DNA from: Candidatus Sulfopaludibacter sp. SbA3
Lineage (GTDB): Bacteria; Pseudomonadota; Alphaproteobacteria; Caulobacterales; Hyphomonadaceae
Direction: 5' to 3'
Length of the DNA stretch: 63,908 nucleotides
Assembly: GCA_945913285.1 (NCBI GenBank)
Contig: CAMEDD010000012.1
Span: 1 to 63,908 of the forward strand
Positions 1 to 9,959 of the stretch are shown here, in pieces. Position 1 is the first letter of the stretch, and each line of letters begins with the position of its first letter. The translations under genes and the position numbers were made by a program. The notes under the pieces are model-generated. The model was not told the origin of the DNA. It did not search any database and saw only the letters and a list, made by a program, of their open reading frames with translations.

Positions 1-36
1 ATCCTGCTCGAACGTGAGAAAATCAAAAGGAGGACG

Positions 37-78
37 ATGAAACTTCGGCGCTTGCAGCACGCCCAGTCTGCTGCTTAA
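37..78 (+). other. 13-codon start fragment with strong ribosome binding site
   Basis: A near-perfect Shine-Dalgarno (aaaggagg, about 26-33) sits in front of an ATG at 37. It opens MKLRRLQHAQSAA and then meets TAA at 76-78. The basic start looks like the n-region of a signal peptide. I infer that this is the orphaned start of the surface-protein gene that follows in another frame, separated from it by a deletion or frameshift. It could instead be a true short leader peptide. Confidence 0.4.
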
Positions 79-175
79 CTCAAACCCGGATGCGCCAGAC
101 CCTCCTTAAGTCAGGCAGCCATCTGTCTCAAAATACCTGACGACGGACAATGGGTTTAAGGTCGGCCCGTCTGGC

Positions 176-3151
176 TTGATCAGTAACACCTGCGGCGGGA
201 GCATTACAGCCCTGCCCGATGCAACCAGTCTCCAGGCGGGCGGCCTGACGGTCAATCCCGGCCAGTCCTGCAGCTTTGTCGTTCAGCTGATTACGGCGGC
301 CGATGCTGTTGTGACAACCGGAACATCAGAAAACAGAACACTGACGATTGCCGCCGGTGCCATTCTCCATGACACCCCGGACACTCAGAACATACCTAAC
401 AGCCTTGCCGTCACCGCATCGATCAGCCTCCAGCCTGCCGTTTCCCTCTCGATGAGTTTCAGCCCGTCCGTTGTTGGCCCGCTCGGGATCAGCCGGCTTC
501 GCATCAGCGTGCAGAGACGTTCAAGCGACCTTGTGGGAATGCGCGATATCTCTGTCATCAGTACCCTGCCGGCCGGCCATGTTGTGGCCCCCAGTCCTGA
601 TGTCCTGAACGGTTGCGGGGGGAGTGTATCGGCCGTCCCCGGGGGCAGCTCCGTTGCGTTGAGCGGGGCCAGCATGACACTGGGTGCGAGCGCGACTTTG
701 ACGTGTAGCCTGGAAGTCAATGTCCGGGCCGCCGGCCTTGTTGCTCCTGCAACCACGGCGACCGCGGCGGCCTCCATTGCCGCAGATCCGCGACCTGCAG
801 CACGGGTCAACTTCATAGCAACGGACAACAGGCAGCCCGCCGGATTTAACGAGGTCCGCAATCTGCGCCAGGCCAGTGCGAACTTAACCCGTCAGGCAAG
901 CGATGTGACCGTCAGCAAGGCGTTCAGTCCGACCTTTATCAACGGGGGCGGGGTTTCCCGTGTCCGGATAACTCTTTCGAACCTTGCATCCACGGCGCTG
1001 AACCTTACGGGTTTGTCCATGACTGATGCGTTCAGTGATACCGACATGCGCCTCTACGCCGATGTCAACCCCGTCTTTACGGATCTTGCCGGCAACCCGA
1101 ATGCCAATGGCTGCACAGGGGGGACATTCACCGGCGCTTCGGGTGATGCGCAGATCACGCTGGCCGGGGCCGCTATCCTTGCCGGTCGCTCCTGCCTCTT
1201 CGAGTTTAACATCACGGCCTTTGGCGGAGGCAATAAGATAAACCGGATTTCGCCTGGTGCGCTTGCGACGCTGGAGGGGATCAGCAACCCTTCCGAAGTG
1301 TCGGCGACGCTGACGGTTGGCTACCAGATCGGCGTGGGAACAGGGTTTGCGCCCTCTGTCATGGAGGCGGGAGGCCAGTCGACCGTTTCTCTCGAGATCT
1401 ACAACACCAATCTCGTCCCCAATGATCAGACGGGTGCGTCCCCGGCGATTGTGGACATCATGCCTCCCGGTCTGCAGATCGTGCCGGCAACGGCCACAAC
1501 CGACTGTGCCGGCGGCGTCGTGAGCCACGGCGTTGACGGCAGCGGGAACCATTTCCTGCGCCTCGACGGAGGGGTTTTCCCGGCATCGGGCGTCTGCCGG
1601 GTTCAGGCGCAGGTGACCGGCAGTGCAACAGGTGTTTACCTGAATGAGATCCCGGCGGGCGCGCTGCGGGCGCTTTCCGGGCTGACGAGTATAAACGCCG
1701 CTCAGGCGCAGCTTCGAATTATTCAGCCGCCGGTGATTACCAAGGCCTTCGGCCCGGCCTCTATACCGCGGGGCGGCACGTCTGTGATCACGTTCACCCT
1801 TCGCAACCCCAACCCGGCGGGAGTTCTGCCTGCAGGCATGACCGGGATAGCATTCACTGATACAATGGCGGGTATGCAGGTTGCTGCCCCCTTGGCGATT
1901 GGCGGGACATGCGCAGGCGTCGTCACGAATGCGCAGATCGGGGCGACGGCTTTCAGCATCTCCAACATTTCCCTGGCTGCGGGGGCGCAATGCACGGTCA
2001 CGCTTCCCGTCACCTCATCAACGCCCGGGCTTCTCCCGAACCAGGCGAGTGGGGCGACCTCCGGTCAGACGTCCCAGCCTGGTCCCGCCTCGAACATTGC
2101 CGAGCTGCGCGTGCTGGAGCCGGTAACGCTGGCAAAGTCTTTTGCCGTAACAGAGATTTTTTCAGGACAGACCGCGCGGCTTGTCTTTGAGCTGATCAAT
2201 CCCAATCCCGTTCCGGCCTCGATTTCCAACCCCGGCTTTACGGATACATTCCCCACCAGTCCGGGCGTCATGGCCGTCGCGCCCGTCCCAAATCTTACCT
2301 CGACCTGTACCGGCGCAGCCATCCGTAACCTTGGGGATTCGGCAAATCTCGCGGCGGGCAATCTTGGCGTCCTGGTGCGGGGCGGAACGGTGCCGGCAAG
2401 TGCAGGATGTCAGATCAGCTTCGACATAACGGCGCAGCGGCCTGGGATTTATCTCAATACGACCTCTGGGATCCAAAGTGCCGGCGGATCCGCTCCGGCT
2501 AGCGCTGCCGAACTGCTGGTTTTGTCTATTTCCGCAACGGATGACACGGCGACAGGCATCAATGGCCTGCTTGGCGCTCAAAGCGTGCTGAATGTCTTTG
2601 ATGGAGATCTGCTGAACAATGCCCCGGCCGGGGCTGCAACAACAGTGCTTTCCGTTGCAGCTGGTTCGACGGTTCCGGCAGAGCTGACTTTTGATCTGGC
2701 AACCGGAGCGGTCGGAGTTGTCCCTGGTGCCCGGCAGGCAACCTATTCTTTCAGATACAGGATCTGCGACGGGACCATTGCGCTGAACTGTGCCGAAGCA
2801 AATGCAAGCGTGTCCGTCGCGCCTTCGGCAGATCTGTCGATTACCACGACCAATACAGCCGGTATCAACAACAATGCCGATCCTGCCGATGACGGGGTCA
2901 TTTCGGGTACAGTGACGAACTATACGATTATCGTGCGCAATAACGGCCCGGATTCCGTTACCGGCGCGGTTGTGAAGGATACGGCCGTGTCGGGGCTCAT
3001 CTGTCCTGCAACCAATCCTGTAAGCCTCTCCGGCGCCGGGGTTCCCGGCGGCAGCTTCACCTTTGCGGACCTGTCGGGCGCGGGTATCACACTGGGCACG
3101 CTTTCCGCAGGCCAGGCGACCACTCTGTCTTTCTCCTGCAGTGTGAACTGA
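176..3151 (+). CDS. DUF11-type repeat surface/secreted protein, 5' end damaged
   Basis: This is a long protein made of Ig-like repeats of about 110-140 residues. Successive units open with KAFSP-, KAFGP- or KSFA-like strands, followed by paired cysteines in CGG/C-type turns. The C-terminus is a DUF11-type unit (ADLSITTTN..., then NYTIIVRNNGPD). Such proteins are exported and act as surface or adhesin-like filaments. No proper start is visible: the given TTG at 176 has no ribosome binding site, and the frame is open from 110, where upstream residues (NGFKVGPSGLISNTCGG) still match the repeat pattern. So the true N-terminus, including any signal peptide, is missing. The C-terminus also ends right after a DUF11 unit with no sorting domain. 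It is probably a remnant or a fragment of a larger gene. Confidence 0.6.
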   Translation: MISNTCGGSITALPDATSLQAGGLTVNPGQSCSFVVQLITAADAVVTTGTSENRTLTIAAGAILHDTPDTQNIPNSLAVTASISLQPAVSLSMSFSPSVVGPLGISRLRISVQRRSSDLVGMRDISVISTLPAGHVVAPSPDVLNGCGGSVSAVPGGSSVALSGASMTLGASATLTCSLEVNVRAAGLVAPATTATAAASIAADPRPAARVNFIATDNRQPAGFNEVRNLRQASANLTRQASDVTVSKAFSPTFINGGGVSRVRITLSNLASTALNLTGLSMTDAFSDTDMRLYADVNPVFTDLAGNPNANGCTGGTFTGASGDAQITLAGAAILAGRSCLFEFNITAFGGGNKINRISPGALATLEGISNPSEVSATLTVGYQIGVGTGFAPSVMEAGGQSTVSLEIYNTNLVPNDQTGASPAIVDIMPPGLQIVPATATTDCAGGVVSHGVDGSGNHFLRLDGGVFPASGVCRVQAQVTGSATGVYLNEIPAGALRALSGLTSINAAQAQLRIIQPPVITKAFGPASIPRGGTSVITFTLRNPNPAGVLPAGMTGIAFTDTMAGMQVAAPLAIGGTCAGVVTNAQIGATAFSISNISLAAGAQCTVTLPVTSSTPGLLPNQASGATSGQTSQPGPASNIAELRVLEPVTLAKSFAVTEIFSGQTARLVFELINPNPVPASISNPGFTDTFPTSPGVMAVAPVPNLTSTCTGAAIRNLGDSANLAAGNLGVLVRGGTVPASAGCQISFDITAQRPGIYLNTTSGIQSAGGSAPASAAELLVLSISATDDTATGINGLLGAQSVLNVFDGDLLNNAPAGAATTVLSVAAGSTVPAELTFDLATGAVGVVPGARQATYSFRYRICDGTIALNCAEANASVSVAPSADLSITTTNTAGINNNADPADDGVISGTVTNYTIIVRNNGPDSVTGAVVKDTAVSGLICPATNPVSLSGAGVPGGSFTFADLSGAGITLGTLSAGQATTLSFSCSVN

Positions 3152-3674
3152 GACTTTACCCGGCGCCGGCGTGAACGGGTCCGGCCAGCGCCGTTATCTT
3201 CAGGAGGCCGGGAGGCTGTCCCACGGGTTGAAGGCATCGGTGCGCGAAGCCGTCCCGCCCTGCGGGCTTATCTTTTCTGCAGTCTGAACCTGGGTCTCTG
3301 GCGCAGGCCCGGTATCCATCCGCGAAGGGCCGCGGCATGAGGGAATTTGCCCCGGAAACAGCCATAAACCCGCTCCGCCATTTCAAGAACTGACAAGCAC
3401 CTGGAGAAGGTCAGGCTTCAAGTCGCTTGGGGGCCGCGACCTTTGAGGCTGGCGGGCGCGGCTCGTTGTCGGCAAGTTTATGTCTTGCCAGCAGAGGGGG
3501 AGGCTTCGCGTTACAATCACAAAAACCACTCAGTGAACGGATAAAAAGCGCGGGGCTTTCGCCCTGGCTATCAACGGTATCATTTTCGCGTCGTCCTTTC
3601 CGGCGCCCCTGCGCCCGGGTGCGCGTGCGGCCAATCGGGTTTGCCAGTCCAGTGCCTTTGGCGGCTCTTCCCGC
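3152..3674. other. 523-bp stretch without a convincing gene
   Basis: This lies between the convergent ends of the surface protein and the GH3 gene. The only open frames are short and have no recognisable start site or family resemblance. No clear U-tailed terminator hairpin was found for either flanking gene. I see nothing else I can name here. Confidence 0.5.
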
Positions 3675-5867
3675 TCAGGGCATGATCCATTTTTCCGCGA
3701 TGCTGGCGCCGGAGTGAAGCGCGAAGTCTTCTGCGCTGTGCGCGAGGGCGATTTCGTAGCGGCCTTCGGGGACGTGCCAGGCGCGGCGGTCCGTGTCGAA
3801 GTCGGCCAGCAGGCGCGGGTCGGCGGTGACTGTGGCCGCGGCGCGCTCGCCCGGTTTCAATCTCAGGCGTGACCAGCCGAGGAGCCGGCGTATCGGGGCG
3901 CCCCTGCGGCTGCTGAGGTAGACCTGCGGGGTATCGATACCTTCGCAGGGGCCGGTATTTGTGACGTCGAAGGTGATCGTCAGCGTGTCGCCGCCTGTTA
4001 CGGCGAGGTTGGCGTAGCTGAATGCCGTGTAGGACAGGCCGTACCCGAATGGAAAGAGGGTTGGGCGCCCCATGCGCGCAAACCACCGATAGCCGACGTC
4101 AGAACCCTCCGGATGCGCAACATCGAATCCCGGCGCGCGTGACAGGTCGATCCGCGGGCCGAACGGGGCTGCCCAGCGTTTGCCGAGGCCGGGCAATTCG
4201 GGGCGCGGGAGCTGCGCGGTCGATTGGGGGAAGGTGACCGGAAGGCGCCCCGACGGGCAGGCGGCGCCGAACAGGACATCGGCGATTGCTTCACCGCCTT
4301 GCGAGCCGGGATACCAGGCCTGAAGTACGCCGGCGACACGCTCCAGCCACGGCATGAGGATCGGTCCTCCGGTTTGCAGGACGACTATGGTGTTGGGGTT
4401 GGCCGCAGCGACCGCTTCAATCAATGCGTCCTGGCCGCTCGGAAGCGTCAGGTCAGGCACGTCTGCGCCTTCGGTGGTCCACTGGTTGGCGAATACGACG
4501 GCGATATCTGAGCCCGCGGCTATCGTCGCGGCTTCGGAGGGGTAGCGGCCATTCGCAAAACTGACCCGCGCCCCGACGGCTGCCCGCTTGATGGCGGCCA
4601 GCGGCGGGGAGGGGTGGTAGGCCTCGCTGGCCATCGCCATCATCGCGCCTTCGCCGCCGGCATGGATGAAGGCGGCATGCCCCTTGCCGGTGGTGACCTG
4701 CGAAGATCCACCCCCGCAAAGGACGCCGACGTCGGCATGGCCGCCGATCACTGCAATGCGCTTTGCCTCGCCCGACAGAGGCAGGAGACCTGCGTCATTC
4801 TTCAGGAGAACGATGCCTTCGGCGGCGGCCCGGTGCGCGATCCGTCCGTGGGCGGCATAATCGATCGGCTGGCCTTCAGGCAGCGGGCGATCGAACAGGC
4901 CGGCGGCGAACATCGAGCGCAGGATGCGGCGGGACATGTCGGAGATGCGGTGCGGCTGAGTTTCGCCTGCGGCGACGGACCCGCGCAGGGGCTCATCGAA
5001 CCAGACACGAAAGTCCAGCTGCTCTCCCGATTGCTGGTCGAGGCCGTTCGCGGCGGCGCGCACGCTGGTCGTCGCGCCCCAGTCGGCCATCACGAAGCCG
5101 GGAAAGGCCCAGTCGCCTTTAAGCACACCGTTCAGCAGCGCGTCGTTTTCGCAGGCATAATGGCCGTTGATCTTATTATAGGCGGACATGATCGCGCCCG
5201 GCGCGCCGCGTTCGATGGCGATCTGGAAAGCGAGCAGGTCGCTTTCTCGCAAGGCCGCTTCGTCGATCACGGCATTGACAACGTGCCGGCCGGTTTCCTG
5301 GTCGTTGAGCACGAAATGTTTGGCGGTGGCGATGATGCCCTGGCTCTGGGTGCCGCGGATGGCCTCGCCGGAGAGGACGCCGGCGAGCAGGGGGTCTTCG
5401 CCGAGATACTCGAAATTACGCCCGCATCTCGGATCTCGCACGAGGTTCATGCCCCCGCCGAGGAGGACGTTAAAGCCTTTCTTTGCGGCTTCGTCGCCGA
5501 TCATGGCGCCGGCGTCATGGGCCAGGCCCGGGTCCCAGGTGGAGGCCATGGCGAGGCCGGACGGCAGGGCGGTGGCGGTGTCGCCGGGCCGTGCGTTGCG
5601 GGGATTGGTGACACCGAGGCTGGCATCTGTTTCATAAAGGCCGGGAATGCCGAGGCGCGGAATCGGCGGCACGTAACCGGCGGCCGGAATCGCCCCGTCA
5701 GGCAGGGGCGCGTCCGGCAGGAACCCGATGGCCCACTGGCTGTGCAGCAGGCTGTAGCGTTCGTCCTCAGTGAGGGCTGCGTCCAGCAGGGCGGCACGCG
5801 CGTCTGTGGTCAGGCCAGGCGCCATCCAGGGGGCGTCGTTGAAAATGGTTTGAGAAGTCACGGGCAT
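3675..5867 (-). CDS. Glycoside hydrolase family 3 beta-glucosidase-like enzyme
   Basis: A 730-residue GH3 enzyme, the usual length for the three-domain form. The (beta/alpha)8 domain carries KHF at about 183-185, and the catalytic nucleophile Asp262 lies in VMADWGA. The alpha/beta sandwich follows, and the C-terminal fibronectin-III-like domain is visible near TFDVTNTGPCEG. The family hydrolyses terminal beta-linked glucose or xylose from oligosaccharides. No signal peptide is seen, so it probably acts in the cytoplasm on imported sugars. The start is the ATG at 5867, preceded by AGGAGC. An upstream in-frame extension would run into the next gene, so it was rejected. The substrate cannot be told from sequence. 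Confidence 0.93.
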   Translation of the reverse strand: MPVTSQTIFNDAPWMAPGLTTDARAALLDAALTEDERYSLLHSQWAIGFLPDAPLPDGAIPAAGYVPPIPRLGIPGLYETDASLGVTNPRNARPGDTATALPSGLAMASTWDPGLAHDAGAMIGDEAAKKGFNVLLGGGMNLVRDPRCGRNFEYLGEDPLLAGVLSGEAIRGTQSQGIIATAKHFVLNDQETGRHVVNAVIDEAALRESDLLAFQIAIERGAPGAIMSAYNKINGHYACENDALLNGVLKGDWAFPGFVMADWGATTSVRAAANGLDQQSGEQLDFRVWFDEPLRGSVAAGETQPHRISDMSRRILRSMFAAGLFDRPLPEGQPIDYAAHGRIAHRAAAEGIVLLKNDAGLLPLSGEAKRIAVIGGHADVGVLCGGGSSQVTTGKGHAAFIHAGGEGAMMAMASEAYHPSPPLAAIKRAAVGARVSFANGRYPSEAATIAAGSDIAVVFANQWTTEGADVPDLTLPSGQDALIEAVAAANPNTIVVLQTGGPILMPWLERVAGVLQAWYPGSQGGEAIADVLFGAACPSGRLPVTFPQSTAQLPRPELPGLGKRWAAPFGPRIDLSRAPGFDVAHPEGSDVGYRWFARMGRPTLFPFGYGLSYTAFSYANLAVTGGDTLTITFDVTNTGPCEGIDTPQVYLSSRRGAPIRRLLGWSRLRLKPGERAAATVTADPRLLADFDTDRRAWHVPEGRYEIALAHSAEDFALHSGASIAEKWIMP

Positions 5868-5967
5868 GCTCCTGCGGACTGCAATAGCGCTGGCAGTTGG
5901 GCCGGCGCACGTGTGCCATAATCTACCGCCTTCGCGCAGACTTCCAGAGCGCTGTCGTCCCAGAGGT

Positions 5968-7284
5968 TCAGGCGGGGTGTTCGACCAGTTGGCCGACGCC
6001 GACGAATTTGCGCTCACCGGTGCGGAAGGCAGCGAGGCCCCCGTAATACAGGAAGTAGACCATCATGCTGTGAAAGCCCGCAGCATAGGACTCGGTAAAG
6101 CAGGAGACCAGGACCACTGTAAACATCACGAGCAGTATCGAGTTGGCAATGCTGCCCTCGCGCAGCCATAAGCCGAACGTGCGCAGGCCTGCCCAGGTTA
6201 CCGCAAGGATGAAGAAACCGAGGCCCACGAAGCCAAAGTGGACACGGACTTCCCAGAAGGCGCTGTGGAAGGAATGTTTGGTGCCGGGGGCCTTATGGTC
6301 ATTCTCGTTGATTGTTTGGGCAATGCCCGTCATCGGGTGCCAGAACCCATCAAGCCCGACCCCAAACCAGGGGTGGTCGGCGGATACCCGCTCGGCCGCC
6401 TCCCAGATGGCGGTTCGTCCGGTAAGGGTGGAATCCTTGCCGAGGAGCGCGAAGAAGTCATCAACCATGGTATTGTTGGGCACGGACAGGACTGTAATGG
6501 CAATCACAAGAGCGGATGCGGCAAAAAAGGTCAGGGCTATTGTGCGCATGTGGCGAACCTTAGAGACGCTGCCCCAGACTGTCTTGACCATGATCAGGAG
6601 CGCGCTGCCGACCACCGCGAACACGAGTGAGGTGGCCGAGCCCGCGATATACTGGAACAGGAATGCGATCGGCACGAAGGCGAGCCCAATCAGTCTCAGC
6701 GCCAGCGGCTCTTCCTCGTTTAGGAAAGTGCCGAGCGATACGAGGATCACAATCATCATGTGGAAGGCGAGGTAGTTTTTCTGGCCGTAAGGCCCGCCGG
6801 CCGGAAGGGTGGCGAAGAAAAGGGCGGTGTATAGTGTGCCGAGCCAGGCTGCAAACATCACGATGCGCAGGAATTCGATCGCCCGAAGTCGGGTGGCCAG
6901 CAGAACCAGCAGCGTAGGTGTCAGCAGGAGCAGTATGGCGTTCTTTGGCGCTTCTGCAGGGTAGGGGGTCCAGAAGACTGAAAAAGTCCCGAGGATCGGC
7001 AACAGGAACAGCGGCCAGGCCTTCAGCATGAGCGCCAGCGCCTGCGCCCGGTGCAGGAACAGCATGCCGAGGAGGCCGGCAATACAGATATTCCGGATCG
7101 GCTGAAACGCATCGATCGGCAGGAAGATCGTAAACATCCAGATCGTGTAGAATGCCTGCTCCCACACGGGCGCCTTGCGGGCGTCCTCGTACACGTTCAC
7201 CGGGGTGGTGCGCGGAGGCGGTAGATGGCTGATCTGCGCGTATGGCAATTTACGAAAACTCCGGCGTGTGGGCTTCGTGTGCAA
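5968..7284 (-). CDS. O-antigen ligase/polymerase-like polytopic membrane protein
   Basis: This is a multi-pass membrane protein of up to 438 residues with about 10-12 hydrophobic segments. A Wzy_C-type central region contains GVGLDGFWHPMTG and a conserved NDHKAPGTKHSFHSAFWE loop, as in ExoQ/RfaL/WaaL-like polymerases and ligases. The family joins or polymerises lipid-linked glycans at the periplasmic face of the inner membrane. The TTG at 7284 has no ribosome binding site. A later TTG near residue 13, preceded by ggag, or GTGs near residues 29-31 are equally possible starts. It is upstream of and co-directional with the GH3 gene, about 100 bp away. No other polysaccharide genes are in view, so its glycan is unknown. 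Confidence 0.85.
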   Translation of the reverse strand: MHTKPTRRSFRKLPYAQISHLPPPRTTPVNVYEDARKAPVWEQAFYTIWMFTIFLPIDAFQPIRNICIAGLLGMLFLHRAQALALMLKAWPLFLLPILGTFSVFWTPYPAEAPKNAILLLLTPTLLVLLATRLRAIEFLRIVMFAAWLGTLYTALFFATLPAGGPYGQKNYLAFHMMIVILVSLGTFLNEEEPLALRLIGLAFVPIAFLFQYIAGSATSLVFAVVGSALLIMVKTVWGSVSKVRHMRTIALTFFAASALVIAITVLSVPNNTMVDDFFALLGKDSTLTGRTAIWEAAERVSADHPWFGVGLDGFWHPMTGIAQTINENDHKAPGTKHSFHSAFWEVRVHFGFVGLGFFILAVTWAGLRTFGLWLREGSIANSILLVMFTVVLVSCFTESYAAGFHSMMVYFLYYGGLAAFRTGERKFVGVGQLVEHPA

Positions 7285-7444
7285 ACGCCGTGCCCGAGTG
7301 GCCGGCGCGCGGGTACGGGACCGTCCTGACCCCGTCCTTCCCGGATAGCGCTAACGGTCACGTTAGGTTCTCCAGGGCGGCAGGGCAAGATGGCGCAAGG
7401 GGCGGGGTATTGTGCTGGGGCCGGGTTTCGGTCACGTCACAGGC

Positions 7445-8071
7445 ATGGCAATGGTAAAGATCTGCGGACTGAAGGACCCGGAACTCGCGGCGTTTGCAGC
7501 GCGCGAGGGGGCGGACTGGATCGGGTTCATGTTCGCGGCGAGCCCGCGCCAGGTGACGCTGTCGGCCGCCCAGACGCTTCTCCTGTCGGTTGGAAAGGCG
7601 GTGCCGGTGGCGGTTTTGCTCGATCCGCCGGACGCAGAAGTGTGCAGCGTGGCGGCGCTGGGCTTCCCCGTGCTGCAGCTGCACGGCAGCGAGACGCCGC
7701 AGCGGGTAGCCGAGATCAAGGACATGACCGGGGCGGAGGTCTGGAAGGTGCTGGGCGTGCGGGAGGCGGCAGACCTGGCGCGGGCGGGCGATTATGGCGC
7801 GGCGGACCGGCTTCTGCTGGACGCCAAGCCGCCGGAGGGCGACGCGCAGAAGGGCGGGCATGGGGCGGCGTTCGACTGGGGCCTGCTGACGGGCTGGGTA
7901 TCGCCTAAACCGTGGATACTCGCTGGCGGGCTGACGCCGGAGAATGTCGCAGGGGCGATCGGCCAAACTGCCGCGTCTGCCGTCGATGTGTCCTCTGGTG
8001 TGGAACGGATACGGGGGTTAAAGGACAGGGAACGGGTGCGCGCCTTCATTCGCGCGGCAAAGGGAATTTGA
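7445..8071 (+). CDS. trpF: Phosphoribosylanthranilate isomerase
   Basis: This enzyme catalyses the Amadori rearrangement of N-(5'-phosphoribosyl)anthranilate to CdRP in tryptophan synthesis. The 208-residue TIM barrel has the catalytic cysteine in VKICGL and the acidic residue in VDVSSGVE near the C-terminus, with the phosphate loop [11 protein letters not shown] just before it. I chose the ATG at 7445 because family members begin with (M)VKICGL; the upstream in-frame extension adds nothing conserved. It heads the trpF-trpB-GFA-cutA-trpA-accD-folC run, with only 5 bp to trpB. Confidence 0.95.
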   Translation: MAMVKICGLKDPELAAFAAREGADWIGFMFAASPRQVTLSAAQTLLLSVGKAVPVAVLLDPPDAEVCSVAALGFPVLQLHGSETPQRVAEIKDMTGAEVWKVLGVREAADLARAGDYGAADRLLLDAKPPEGDAQKGGHGAAFDWGLLTGWVSPKPWILAGGLTPENVAGAIGQTAASAVDVSSGVERIRGLKDRERVRAFIRAAKGI

Positions 8072-8076
8072 GCCTT

Positions 8077-9288
8077 ATGGATCTGCGCAATACCTGGGAT
8101 AAATGGCCGGACGCGAACGGCCGGTTTGGCGAGTTCGGCGGACGCTATGTCGCCGAGACGCTGATGCCCCTCGTGCTGGAGCTTGAGGCAGAGTACCGCA
8201 AGGCAAAACAGGACCCCGCCTTTGTGGCCGAGATGCAGGACCTGTGGACGCATTATGTGGGCCGTCCGTCGCCGCTGTATTTTGCCGAGCGGCTGACCGG
8301 GCATTTCGGCGGCGCGAAAATCTATTTCAAGCGCGACGAGCTGAACCATACGGGCGCACACAAGATCAACAATTGCCTCGGGCAGGTCTTGCTCGCCCGC
8401 CGGATGGGTAAGAAGCGGATCATCGCAGAGACGGGCGCCGGCCAGCACGGCGTTGCGACGGCGACGATCTGCGCGCGGTTTGGCCTCGAATGCGTCGTGT
8501 TCATGGGCGAGACGGATGTGGAGCGGCAGAAGCCGAACGTGTTCCGGATGCGCCTCCTGGGGGCGAAGATCATCCCTGTCTCGTCCGGCACAGGCACGCT
8601 TAAGGACGCGATGAACGAAGCGCTGCGCGATTGGGTGACGAATGTCGAAACGACGTTCTACTGCATCGGCACGGCGGCTGGCCCTCATCCGTACCCGGAA
8701 ATTGTACGCGACTTCCAGTCCGTGATCGGGCGCGAGGCGCGCGCGCAGATCCTGGAGCGGGAAGGGCGCCTGCCGGACGCCGTGATGGCGTGTATCGGGG
8801 GCGGTTCGAACGCGATCGGCCTGTTCCATCCCTTCATCGAAGATGAAAGCGTCCGCCTGATCGGCGTCGAGGCGGCAGGGCATGGCATAGAGACGGGCAT
8901 GCACGCAGCCGCGCTGAACGGTGGCAGGCCGGGCATCCTGCACGGCAACCGGACCTATCTGTTGCAGACCGATGATGGCCAGATCATCGACGCGCATTCG
9001 ATTTCGGCAGGCCTCGATTATCCAGGTATCGGGCCTGAGCATGCCTTCCTGCGGGACGCGGGGCGGGCGGAATACCTGTCGTGTACGGATGATGAAGCTC
9101 TTGCCGCGTTCCAGCTGTGCACGCGGCTTGAGGGTATCATCCCGGCACTGGAGCCCGCGCATGCGATTGCCCGCGTTGGCGAAGTGGCGCAGGAACTTGG
9201 CAGGGACGGCCTGATGATCCTGAATCTGTGCGGGCGCGGCGACAAGGATGTGTTTTCGGTGGCGAAGGCGCTCGGGGTAGACGTATGA
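8077..9288 (+). CDS. trpB: Tryptophan synthase beta chain
   Basis: This PLP enzyme condenses indole with serine, forming an alpha2beta2 complex with TrpA. It has 403 residues, normal for TrpB1. The PLP lysine is Lys96 in HTGAHKINN, and the phosphate-binding glycine loop GGGSNAIG is near 246. The ATG at 8077 gives the family-typical start before FGEFGGRYV. The gene begins 5 bp after trpF, and its TGA overlaps the start of the GFA-domain gene (ATGA), so translation is probably coupled. The partner subunit trpA lies two genes downstream instead of next to it. Confidence 0.97.
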   Translation: MDLRNTWDKWPDANGRFGEFGGRYVAETLMPLVLELEAEYRKAKQDPAFVAEMQDLWTHYVGRPSPLYFAERLTGHFGGAKIYFKRDELNHTGAHKINNCLGQVLLARRMGKKRIIAETGAGQHGVATATICARFGLECVVFMGETDVERQKPNVFRMRLLGAKIIPVSSGTGTLKDAMNEALRDWVTNVETTFYCIGTAAGPHPYPEIVRDFQSVIGREARAQILEREGRLPDAVMACIGGGSNAIGLFHPFIEDESVRLIGVEAAGHGIETGMHAAALNGGRPGILHGNRTYLLQTDDGQIIDAHSISAGLDYPGIGPEHAFLRDAGRAEYLSCTDDEALAAFQLCTRLEGIIPALEPAHAIARVGEVAQELGRDGLMILNLCGRGDKDVFSVAKALGVDV

Positions 9289-9635
9289 CCAGAATGAGGG
9301 GCGGATGTCATTGCGGGGCGGTCGGGTTTGAAGTGACCGGCGATTTCACGTCCGGCATGGAGTGCAATTGCTCTCACTGCGACATCAAGGGCCTGGTGCT
9401 GGCATTTGTGGCGCGTACGGATTTTACGCTGCTTCGCGGCGAAGATGAGACCGAAACCTATCATTTCAATCGCGGCGCCATAGACCACGTGTTCTGCAAG
9501 ACTTGCGGCGTTGAAGCGTTCGGTTTTGGCGCGGCGCCAGATGGCACGCCGATGGCAGCGATCAACCTGCGCTGCCTCAATGGGCTCGACCGGCGCGCGA
9601 TGTCTCTTGAACAAGTCAATGGTAAGGATTTCTGA
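9285..9635 (+). CDS. GFA / CENP-V domain zinc protein
   Basis: A 116-residue protein with the GFA fold. It has the zinc cysteine motif GCHCGAV near the start, CNCSHC in the middle and CKTCG near 66-70. Members include glutathione-dependent formaldehyde-activating enzyme, but most have no proven activity. The start ATG overlaps the trpB stop in ATGA, which supports coupled translation. Its presence between trpB and trpA is unusual. A role in tryptophan synthesis is not expected; it probably shares only transcription. Confidence 0.9.
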   Translation: MTRMRGGCHCGAVGFEVTGDFTSGMECNCSHCDIKGLVLAFVARTDFTLLRGEDETETYHFNRGAIDHVFCKTCGVEAFGFGAAPDGTPMAAINLRCLNGLDRRAMSLEQVNGKDF

Positions 9636-9638
9636 GAC

Positions 9639-9959
9639 GTGACCGGTTTCATCCTTGTGCGCATCACCTGCCCTTCGCGCCGCGTAGCGGAAGATATCGC
9701 CGACGCGGCGCTCGAAGCGCGCCTTGCGGCCTGCGCGAACCTGGAGGGGCCTGTCTCGTCCACCTATCGCTGGAAAGGCGTGATCGAGCAGTCATTCGAG
9801 TTCATCCTCTGGCTCAAGGCGCCGGACGCCAACTGGACGAACATCGAAGCGCTGGTGAAGCGGGTCCACCCATATGACGTGCCCGCGATCGTTGCGACGG
9901 GGCTGACGCATATCACCGACGACTACGCCGCCTGGGCGCTTGAGAATACGGCGAACTGA
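9639..9959 (+). CDS. cutA: Divalent-cation tolerance protein CutA1
   Basis: A 106-residue CutA1 family protein, a small trimeric PII-like fold linked to copper tolerance in Escherichia coli, with debated function elsewhere. Visible marks are the ACANLEGPVSSTYRWKG stretch (conserved cysteine and the -YxWxG- strand) and the C-terminal HPYDVPAIVA motif. It begins with GTG at 9639, 3 bp after the GFA gene, and its stop directly abuts the trpA start. It sits inside the trp operon with no evident pathway link. Confidence 0.93.
   Translation: MTGFILVRITCPSRRVAEDIADAALEARLAACANLEGPVSSTYRWKGVIEQSFEFILWLKAPDANWTNIEALVKRVHPYDVPAIVATGLTHITDDYAAWALENTAN

Noticed and set aside
3240-3300. Sequence similar to the end of the surface protein gene (ctgcagt-tgaac), as if a second repeat copy had decayed
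   Set aside because: Only about a dozen bases match, which is too short to separate from chance.
4614-5921. 435-codon open frame on the plus strand opposite the GH3 gene
   Set aside because: It mirrors the GH3 gene, has no family resemblance, and long antisense frames are expected in GC-rich DNA.
7792-9162. 456-codon open frame on the minus strand opposite trpF/trpB
   Set aside because: It covers two certain genes and its product is an Arg/Ala/His-rich composition artefact.
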